This document shows, piece after piece, positions 1 through 5,022 of a stretch of DNA of 5,613 nt (position 1 is the first letter of the stretch; each line of letters begins with the position of its first letter). This stretch comes from Desulfonatronovibrio sp. (lineage in GTDB: Bacteria > Desulfobacterota > Desulfovibrionia > Desulfovibrionales > Desulfonatronovibrionaceae). The translations under genes were made by a program, and so were the position numbers. The DNA lies in contig PWPY01000296.1 of NCBI GenBank assembly GCA_003558575.1, positions 1-5,613 on the forward strand, read 5' to 3'. The notes below the pieces were generated by a model. That model searched no databases and had not been told where the DNA came from. It worked only from the letters and a program-made list of their open reading frames with translations.

Positions 1-498
1 GGTAAACAGGACAAGATTGAAAACAAAGCCGCTCTGCCCTATGGGAATATTGAATTTCTGAAAAAGGATCACCCCTACAATATCCAGCCCTCCTGTGGAA
101 CCAAAGGATCTAAGGCTAAGCCCCATACCGGTACCGAGCAGGATTCCGTAAGTCAGAGCAGCCAGGAAACTGTCCCCGATGGGCAACTCAAGATGAATTG
201 TCTCTAAGAAGAAGGCCGTCATAACAAGACCGTAAAGACTGTAAAAAAAGAATCTGCGGCTTACTAACCACAAAGCTATTGCAAAGACAGGCACATTCAA
301 CACCAGCATCCATATACCAGGACTCATTACGCCAGTGATATAGTATAGAAAAAGACTCAGTCCTGAAAACCCTCCGGCAATGAACTCATGATGAATAGCA
401 ACGCCGTTGATACCAACGGCAATAATCAATGCGGCAATTGTCAAGAGTCCCAGACACCACACATGACCATAAATAAAACTTCTGAGAAACGTGGACAT
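1..498 (-). CDS. YitT family membrane protein, partial (N-terminal 166 codons)
   Basis: This is a multi-pass inner-membrane protein of the YitT/DUF161 family; the transported substrate or role of this family is not firmly known. The reading frame opens at the ATG whose first base is 498 and runs off the left edge without a stop, so the C-terminus is outside the window. That missing part usually includes a soluble DUF2179 domain in proteins of about 280-290 residues. Visible hydrophobic segments lie near residues 14-34, 41-57, 61-79, 82-99 and 110-130. Diagnostic glycine-rich motifs are GGFSGLSL (42-49) and, after a GxGxGLSLR stretch, SFGSTGGLDI (131-140), the family's characteristic GSTGG signature. 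An in-frame TAG lies 8 codons upstream of the ATG with no other usual start between. A purine-rich AGGGAG (minus strand, 516-511) sits 12 nt before the ATG, a rather long spacing. It is transcribed divergently from the DUF2156 gene. Family assignment is confident; function is not. Confidence 0.88.
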   Translation of the reverse strand, partial: MSTFLRSFIYGHVWCLGLLTIAALIIAVGINGVAIHHEFIAGGFSGLSLFLYYITGVMSPGIWMLVLNVPVFAIALWLVSRRFFFYSLYGLVMTAFFLETIHLELPIGDSFLAALTYGILLGTGMGLSLRSFGSTGGLDIVGVILFQKFNIPIGQSGFVFNLVLFT

Positions 499-537
499 AA
501 AAACAATAAACTCCCTGCCTGTCTAAGTAAGTTTCCA

Positions 538-586
538 TCCGGAAAGTAATTTTTTGGATGCTGAAGCTGTCGGTTTTCTTTCCGGA
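538..586 (-). repeat. 9-bp inverted repeat in the putative yitT leader
   Basis: TCCGGAAAG at 538-546 is perfectly complementary to CTTTCCGGA at 578-586, with a 31-nt loop (547-577). Each arm also sits in a local palindrome: TTTCC-ATCC-GGAAA (532-545) and the perfect 10-mer TTTCCGGAAA (579-588). In a yitT transcript the hairpin would form just upstream of the ribosome binding site at 516-511. It could be an mRNA structure or a pair of operator half-sites. The repeat itself is directly seen; any function is inference. Confidence 0.4.
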
Positions 587-589
587 AAC

Positions 590-604
590 TAATAAGCATT
601 ATCA
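590..604 (-). promoter_or_regulatory. Fur-like 7-1-7 sequence overlapping a candidate -10 of yitT
   Basis: Read on the minus strand, the sequence TGATAAT-G-CTTATTA matches 12 of 14 informative positions of the enterobacterial-type Fur 7-1-7 consensus (TGATAAT-N-ATTATCA). It contains GATAAT (603-598), a 5/6 match to a sigma70 -10 element, although no good -35 lies upstream. The start site would give a leader of about 90 nt before the yitT ATG. AT-rich matches of this kind arise by chance, so this is a candidate only. Confidence 0.25.
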
Positions 605-703
605 CCTCAGCGAAACTGCAAAATCAGCCACCAAAGAAGCCTTGTATCCACTTATGCTGCATACGGCAACTTTAGAATAACAGGCGGGATAAATATGGTT
701 TAC

Positions 704-733
704 TTTACACTTATTGCCTGATATTTTTATCAA
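704..733 (+). promoter_or_regulatory. Candidate sigma70-type promoter for the DUF2156 gene
   Basis: TTTACA (704-709, 5/6 to the -35 consensus) is followed after 18 nt by TATCAA (728-733, 4/6 to the -10 consensus). An overlapping alternative is TTTACT (699-704), 17 nt, TATTTT (722-727). Transcription would begin around 740, almost on top of the ribosome binding site for the first choice, so the second choice fits the leader better. Both are weak matches in an AT-rich stretch. Confidence 0.3.
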
Positions 734-741
734 TTAACTAT

Positions 742-746
742 AAGGA
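742..746 (+). promoter_or_regulatory. Ribosome binding site of the DUF2156 gene
   Basis: AAGGA lies 6 nt before the ATG at 753, near-ideal Shine-Dalgarno spacing. It fixes the start of this gene. Confidence 0.75.
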
Positions 747-752
747 TAAATT

Positions 753-1616
753 ATGGTATTCAGAACTATCACCCTGGACATTCAACAGGAATTTAACAAG
801 CTTTTAAAAATCACTCCCCAGATAGCCTCTGATTTCAGCTTTGCCAATGTTTATGGATGGGCTGAAGAATATAAACTTGAAATAGCTTTCAACGATGACC
901 TTGCCTGGATAAAACAGAACCAGCCTGAAGTTGCCTATTGGGCTCCCCTTGGAAACTGGGATAAAGACTGGGTCAGGATTCTGGGGAAACTTCCCAGAGG
1001 TTCAAAAATCCTGCGTATACCTGAAAACCTGGCCCATATCTGGAAAGACCAAATTCCTGATATGGATATCTTTTCTGATCGTGATCACTGGGACTATCTT
1101 TATTCTGTACATGAGCTGATTCACCTTAAAGGCAACCGGTTTCATAAAAAGAAAAATCTCTACAACCAATTTGTTAAAAACTATGAATACAGGTATGTTG
1201 AACTGGAAAAAAAATACATTGAAAAAGCCTTAGCTCTGCAGGCAGACTGGTGTCTCTGGAAGGAATGTGACGATTCAGGGGCGTTAGAGGCGGAAAATCA
1301 TGTAATTGTAAGGGTTTTTTCCAAGTGGGATGAGCTGCCCGGACTTTTCGGGGCAGGCTTGATGGTCAAGGAGGAAATGGTTGCATACACCGTTGCAGAA
1401 GTACTTCCTGACAATACCTTAGTCATTCACTTTGAAAAAGGATGCCCTGGTTACAAAGGCGTGTATCAGGCAATTAACAAACTTTTCCTGGAAAACTCAG
1501 CCTCTCACTTGGAAACAGTCAACCGGGAACAGGATCTGGGCGACAAAGGGCTGAAAAAAGCCAAGGAATCCTATAATCCTGTGGACTACCTTAAAAAATA
1601 TACTGCGAGACTATAG
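753..1616 (+). CDS. DUF2156 protein (phosphatidylglycerol lysyltransferase C-terminal-like)
   Basis: This 287-residue soluble protein belongs to the DUF2156 / LPG_synthase_C family, a tandem GNAT-like fold. In MprF proteins the related domain transfers lysine or alanine from aminoacyl-tRNA to phosphatidylglycerol. The strongest signature is near the C-terminus, NREQDLGDKGLKKAKESYNP (257-276), where the N-R-E-x-D-L-G and G-L-x-x-A-K-x-S-Y pattern is typical of the family. A second conserved block is LKGNRFHKKKN (125-135), preceded by YLYSVHELIH. The FANVYGWAEEY segment (30-40) matches the usual N-terminal beginning of the domain. No signal peptide or membrane segment is visible, so the flippase half of a true MprF is absent and lipid lysinylation cannot be assumed; stand-alone members have no established reaction. 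The start is supported by AAGGA 6 nt upstream. The gene is divergent from yitT and convergent with topA, so it is probably monocistronic. Confidence 0.85.
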   Translation: MVFRTITLDIQQEFNKLLKITPQIASDFSFANVYGWAEEYKLEIAFNDDLAWIKQNQPEVAYWAPLGNWDKDWVRILGKLPRGSKILRIPENLAHIWKDQIPDMDIFSDRDHWDYLYSVHELIHLKGNRFHKKKNLYNQFVKNYEYRYVELEKKYIEKALALQADWCLWKECDDSGALEAENHVIVRVFSKWDELPGLFGAGLMVKEEMVAYTVAEVLPDNTLVIHFEKGCPGYKGVYQAINKLFLENSASHLETVNREQDLGDKGLKKAKESYNPVDYLKKYTARL

Positions 1617-1642
1617 CAGAACCTGACCCAAATTTACTTGCC
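1617..1642. other. Short convergent spacer without a recognisable terminator
   Basis: Only 26 nt separate the TAG of the DUF2156 gene from the TAG of topA. I see no GC-rich hairpin followed by a T-run in either direction here or in the adjoining ends of either gene. Rho-dependent termination or read-through producing overlapping antisense 3' ends is therefore possible. Confidence 0.5.
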
Positions 1643-3886
1643 CTACTCCTCTAATTTGTCCCAGTACTTACAGGTCTTTACAGGGCAGGCCACGTGCTCA
1701 CCCCTTGTCTTGGTAACCTTGCGCACCAGTATTTTAGAGTCACAGTCCGGGCATGGTTCATTCACCGGATAGTTCCACACAGCATAGTCACATTTTGGAT
1801 ACTGATCGCAACCATAAAACACCTTTCCTCTGCGACTGCCCTTCTCCACAATCTCACCATTACATCCTTCCACAGGACAGGGAATTCCGGTTGAAAAAGG
1901 CTTGGTATACTTGCACTTGGGATAGTTATCGCAGGCAATGAAACGACTGCCTGTACGAGCCTTCTTCAGAACCAGATCTCCTTTACAATCAGGACAGACT
2001 CCAACCTTCTCCTTGATAACAGGCTCTGCCTCCAGTACATTTATCTTTCCATCTTCACCCCTGTTAAAGTTGGCAGTACTTTTACAGTCAGGATAGCCTG
2101 AGCAGGCCAGAAATGCACCATTGCGGCCAAAGCGGATGAGCATGTTTTTACCGCACTCTTCGCATTTGATATCAGTTTCCTTGCCTGCCTTAACTGTGGC
2201 CATTTCCTTTTTGGCTTTTTCAAGGGTGGGATAAAAATTTTCTGAAAACTGCTTTAAAAGCTCAACCCAGTCTTTTTGTCCGTCAGCAACTGTATCTAAA
2301 GACTCTTCCATCTGGGCTGTAAAGCCAACATCAATAAGTGAAGGAAAATGACGAACCAGAAGATCACAAACCTCTGAGCCCAGTTCAGTTGGCTGAAAGT
2401 TTTTTTCCTCAAGAATTACATATTCCCTGTCCATCAGGGTAGAAATAATTGCCGCATATGTTGATGGCCTGCCAATGCCAAGCTCTTCCAACTTTCTGAC
2501 CAGCGATGCTTCAGAATATCTTGCTGGTGGCTGGGTAAATTTCTGTTCCTTGGTCAATTTGTCAAGATTCAGGGTTTCATCTTTGGTCAGTTTGGGCAGA
2601 GATATATCTCCCTTGCTGCCGGCTGTGGAGTATACCTTTAAAAAACCATCAAAGATAAGTCTCTCGCCTTTGCTGCGCCATAGAGTATTAGCTGCAGCAA
2701 TAGTGATGGTGGTATCCCAGAACCTGGCTGCAGCCATTTGAGATGCCATGAATCTTTCCCAGATGAGCTTGTAAAGCATGTATTCAGGTCTGGGCAAATA
2801 TGATTTTATTTCTTCAGGAGTTATAATGGGGTCTACAGGCCTGACAGCTTCATGTGCATCCTGGGCAGATCCCTTGGACTTGAAATATCTTGTTTTTGGG
2901 GGATAATAATCTTTGCCCAAAGTGGAAATGATCCATTTTTTTGCAGCATCCTGTGAATCTTTTGATACTCGAACCGAGTCAGTACGCATATAAGTAATAA
3001 GGGCTGTAGTGCCTTTATCTCCAAGATCAACACCTTCGTAAAGACGCTGGGCCACTGACATGGTTCTCTTGGCAGTAAACCCCAGACGATTACTCGCTTC
3101 CTGCTGCAGGGTTGATGTAATAAAAGGAGGTTTGGGATCTCTTTTACGTTCCTTTTCTTCAACAGAGCTGACCTTAAACTGAGATTTCTTTAAGGTATCT
3201 TCCAGAGTTAGTGCTTCTTTTTCAGAGCCCACATGAGCTTTTTTATTGTCTATCTTCCAGAGCAGGGATTCAAAATCACCTCCTGTGGAACAGGAAAGCA
3301 TGGCCTTGAATACCCAGTACTCTTCCGGAGTAAAAGCCTGACGCTCTCTCTCCCGTTCAACAATCATGCGCAGGGCAACAGACTGGACCCGGCCTGCTGA
3401 AAGTCCTCGCTTCACTTTACTCCACAAAAGAGGAGAAATCTTATAACCTCCCAGCCGATCCAAGATTCTTCGGGCCTGCTGGGAGTTAAACAGACTTTCA
3501 TTAAGATCCCTCGGATCTTTAAGAGCCTCTTTCACAGCCCTGGAGGTAATCTCATTAAATTGAATACGTTTAATATTGGTATTCTGTTTTTTTATTAGCT
3601 CCGCAATATGCCAGGCAATGGCTTCACCCTCCCGGTCAGGGTCAGGAGCCAGGAAGATCTGATCAGATTTTTTGGCGCTTTGCTGAAGTTTGGTGACAAC
3701 CTTTTTCTTGCCGTAAATTATTTCATACTCAGGTTGAAAATTACCATCTTCACTGACGCCCAGACTCTTTTTGGGCAGATCACGAATGTGCCCCACAGAG
3801 GCCTCAACCAGATAGTCCTTTCCTAAAAATTTCTTGATGGTCTTTACCTTGGCCGGTGATTCTACAATGATTAAGTTCTTGCTCAT
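1643..3886 (-). CDS. topA: DNA topoisomerase I (type IA), four zinc ribbons
   Basis: This cytoplasmic enzyme relaxes negative supercoils by cutting one DNA strand through a 5'-phosphotyrosine link, passing the other strand and resealing. The chosen 747-residue product begins MSKNLIIVESPAKVKTIKKF, the standard family N-terminus. The Toprim domain (about 1-120) shows the catalytic Glu9 and the DPDREGE metal-binding motif with Asp82, Asp84 and Glu86. The active-site tyrosine is Tyr299 in LITYMRTDS, followed by Arg301. SAGRVQSVALR (163-173) and LGIGRPSTYA (469-478) are further family motifs. The C-terminus has four Cys4 zinc ribbons: C575/578/595/601, C631/634/652/658, C670/675/693/699 and C712/715/734/739. 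The open frame continues 32 codons upstream to a TTG at 3982, but that extension has no family resemblance and lies in the divergent spacer. Nothing Shine-Dalgarno-like precedes the ATG at 3886. The catalytic core looks intact. Confidence 0.97.
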   Translation of the reverse strand: MSKNLIIVESPAKVKTIKKFLGKDYLVEASVGHIRDLPKKSLGVSEDGNFQPEYEIIYGKKKVVTKLQQSAKKSDQIFLAPDPDREGEAIAWHIAELIKKQNTNIKRIQFNEITSRAVKEALKDPRDLNESLFNSQQARRILDRLGGYKISPLLWSKVKRGLSAGRVQSVALRMIVERERERQAFTPEEYWVFKAMLSCSTGGDFESLLWKIDNKKAHVGSEKEALTLEDTLKKSQFKVSSVEEKERKRDPKPPFITSTLQQEASNRLGFTAKRTMSVAQRLYEGVDLGDKGTTALITYMRTDSVRVSKDSQDAAKKWIISTLGKDYYPPKTRYFKSKGSAQDAHEAVRPVDPIITPEEIKSYLPRPEYMLYKLIWERFMASQMAAARFWDTTITIAAANTLWRSKGERLIFDGFLKVYSTAGSKGDISLPKLTKDETLNLDKLTKEQKFTQPPARYSEASLVRKLEELGIGRPSTYAAIISTLMDREYVILEEKNFQPTELGSEVCDLLVRHFPSLIDVGFTAQMEESLDTVADGQKDWVELLKQFSENFYPTLEKAKKEMATVKAGKETDIKCEECGKNMLIRFGRNGAFLACSGYPDCKSTANFNRGEDGKINVLEAEPVIKEKVGVCPDCKGDLVLKKARTGSRFIACDNYPKCKYTKPFSTGIPCPVEGCNGEIVEKGSRRGKVFYGCDQYPKCDYAVWNYPVNEPCPDCDSKILVRKVTKTRGEHVACPVKTCKYWDKLEE

Positions 3887-3896
3887 AATGGGGGTG

Positions 3897-3925
3897 CGTA
3901 TAAGCACAGGCTTTTTGTTTGGCAA
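3897..3925 (-). promoter_or_regulatory. Candidate topA promoter, near-leaderless
   Basis: On the minus strand TTGCCA (3925-3920, 5/6 to -35) is followed after exactly 17 nt by TATACG (3902-3897, 4/6 to -10). Transcription would then begin about 3890, only a few nucleotides before the ATG at 3886. This agrees with the absence of a Shine-Dalgarno sequence there (upstream bases are ACGCACCCCCATT). The prediction rests on hexamer matches alone. Confidence 0.35.
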
Positions 3926-3997
3926 GCAGAAATTTTTCAAGTCTTTTTCTTGCAAAGGATGTTTTTTTTCTTTATGCCCCAAAAACCCTACTTATTT

Positions 3998-4001
3998 GGA
4001 G
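3998..4001 (+). promoter_or_regulatory. Ribosome binding site of the YchF-like gene
   Basis: GGAG within TTTGGAGAT lies 8 nt before the ATG at 4010. It decides in favour of this start over the TTG at 3950, which would add 20 residues of non-family sequence ahead of the P-loop strand. Confidence 0.75.
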
Positions 4002-4009
4002 ATAGAAAC

Positions 4010-5017
4010 ATGAAAACAGCGATAATTGGTTTTGCAGGAAGTGGAAAAACTGAACTCTTTAAAGCATTGGCCGGACCAGGTTCTGCTGCATCTGGAAGGG
4101 CCATGGTTAAAGTCCCTGAACCCCGGCTGGAACCTTTGACAGAAGTATTTAAACCCAAAAAAATAACCAAGACCGAAATCGAATATCAGGACATGCCAGG
4201 CAGTGGTGGCAATAAATCTCTTGGCAACAAAGTATTATCTGAAATTCGCGGCTGTGACTGCTTCCTGGCTGTGCTTGACGCATATTCAGGAGGAGTTGAC
4301 CCGACTGAACAGCTTTCTGCCATCGAAGCAGAGCTCATTGTTTCAGATATGGCTGTCATTGAAAAAAAGCTTGAACGCCTGTCCCAGGATAAACAAAAGG
4401 CCAAACACCTGTATGATGCCAAAGAAGAAGACCTGCTCAAAAAAGCCATGGATACCCTGGAGCAGGAGAAACCTCTGCGCTTAGATAAAGACCTGAGCTC
4501 TGAACCGGCCCTGAAAGGCTTTGCATTTCTTTCTGCCAAGCCTGTACTATACGCCTGGAATATTTCTGAATCAAAAATGGGCAACTTTACTCTGCCTAAA
4601 AACCAGACTGGCATGAGCCACATATCTGTTTCAGCAATGCTTGAAAGAGAGATGGCTGAACTTGATGATCCTGAAGAGCTTGAAATGTTTATGCAGGACC
4701 TGGGAGTAGAAGAGTCAGCTCTGGACAGGGTAATTGGGGAAACATACAACCTGTTGAACCTCATAACATTTTTGACCGCCGGGGAAAAAGAAGTCAGGTC
4801 CTGGGCTATAATCAATGGATGCACTGCTGCTGAAGCTGCCGGAACCATTCATTCTGATATTCAGAAAGGGTTTATTCGAGCTGAAGTCCTGGGCTGGGAT
4901 GATTTCCTGGCAACCATGGACATGAAAAAGGCCAAGGAAAAAGGAGTCCTTCGCTTGGAAGGAAAAGAATATATTGTCAAAGACGGCGACATAATCACCT
5001 TTAGATTCAATGTTTGA
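4010..5017 (+). CDS. Divergent YchF-type P-loop NTPase with TGS/DUF933 domain
   Basis: This 335-residue cytoplasmic protein resembles YchF/OLA1 of the Obg-related GTPase group, whose usual members have about 363 residues, bind ribosomes and prefer ATP. It starts MKTAIIGFAGSGKTELFKAL, with the Walker A at 7-14 (GFAGSGKT). A PEPRLEPLTEVFKP stretch (36-49) matches the usual MPDPRLDxLAEIxKP region, followed by DMPG (61-64, G3) and NISE (184-187), the NxxE motif that replaces NKxD in YchF. Residues about 110-155 look helical and charged, like the YchF coiled-coil insert. From about 205 to the end similarity is strongest: AELDD (216-220), LLNLITFLTAG (248-257), HSDIQKGFIRAE (281-292) and YIVKDGDIITFRFNV (321-335), the TGS/DUF933 domain. 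Odd points: the NFPFCTIEPN-like switch I stretch between P-loop and PEPRL is missing, and Ser65 replaces the hydrophobic residue after DxxG. It is probably a paralogue rather than canonical ychF. It forms a likely operon with the downstream methyltransferase gene. Confidence 0.85.
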   Translation: MKTAIIGFAGSGKTELFKALAGPGSAASGRAMVKVPEPRLEPLTEVFKPKKITKTEIEYQDMPGSGGNKSLGNKVLSEIRGCDCFLAVLDAYSGGVDPTEQLSAIEAELIVSDMAVIEKKLERLSQDKQKAKHLYDAKEEDLLKKAMDTLEQEKPLRLDKDLSSEPALKGFAFLSAKPVLYAWNISESKMGNFTLPKNQTGMSHISVSAMLEREMAELDDPEELEMFMQDLGVEESALDRVIGETYNLLNLITFLTAGEKEVRSWAIINGCTAAEAAGTIHSDIQKGFIRAEVLGWDDFLATMDMKKAKEKGVLRLEGKEYIVKDGDIITFRFNV

Positions 5018-5022
5018 TTAAA

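Larger units (their letters stand above)
499..752. other. Divergent intergenic region between yitT-like and DUF2156 genes
   Basis: These 254 nt contain no convincing gene on either strand; the only short ORFs seen are about a dozen codons and lack a ribosome binding site. The region holds the ribosome binding sites of both flanking genes, an inverted repeat (538-546 with 578-586), a Fur-like sequence (590-604) and weak sigma70-type promoter candidates in both directions. These are listed separately. A further small inverted repeat, CAGGC (681-685) with GCCTG (716-720), is too short to interpret. Confidence 0.7.
3887..4009. other. Divergent spacer between topA and the YchF-like gene
   Basis: These 123 nt separate the two translation starts. 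On the plus strand the spacer is T-rich with several T-runs, the longest at 3962-3969. An imperfect inverted repeat, GCAAG (3922-3926) and CTTGC (3949-3953), overlaps the candidate topA -35. A weak plus-strand promoter could be TTGCAA (3950-3955), 17 nt, TATGCC (3973-3978), but its -10 is poor. Frames of both flanking genes stay open into this region with TTG codons (topA frame to 3982, YchF-like frame to 3950), which could tempt automated callers into overlapping, over-long gene models. Confidence 0.45.

Noticed and set aside
619..665. A roughly 12-codon ORF on the minus strand in the yitT/DUF2156 spacer, as a possible leader peptide
   Set aside because: No ribosome binding site, no run of a single regulatory amino acid, and no attenuator-like hairpins after it.
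681..720. CAGGC / GCCTG inverted repeat as a terminator or riboswitch stem
   Set aside because: Only 5 perfect pairs (7 with wobbles) around a 30-nt loop, no T-run, and it overlaps the candidate promoter.
2833..3162. A 109-codon open frame on the minus strand inside topA in another frame
   Set aside because: It overlaps conserved topA sequence including the active-site region; its own product shows no recognisable domain.
3911..3970. T-runs in the topA/YchF-like spacer as intrinsic terminators
   Set aside because: No GC-rich hairpin precedes them, and both neighbours are transcribed away from this region so no terminator is needed.
3950..4009. A 20-codon N-terminal extension of the YchF-like gene from a TTG
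   Set aside because: The added residues precede the conserved P-loop strand and lack family similarity, while GGAG 8 nt before the ATG at 4010 supports the shorter form.
4186..4848. A 220-codon open frame on the minus strand, serine-rich
   Set aside because: It lies entirely antisense to the YchF-like gene, has low-complexity serine-rich composition typical of reverse-strand shadows, and shows no motif or ribosome binding site.
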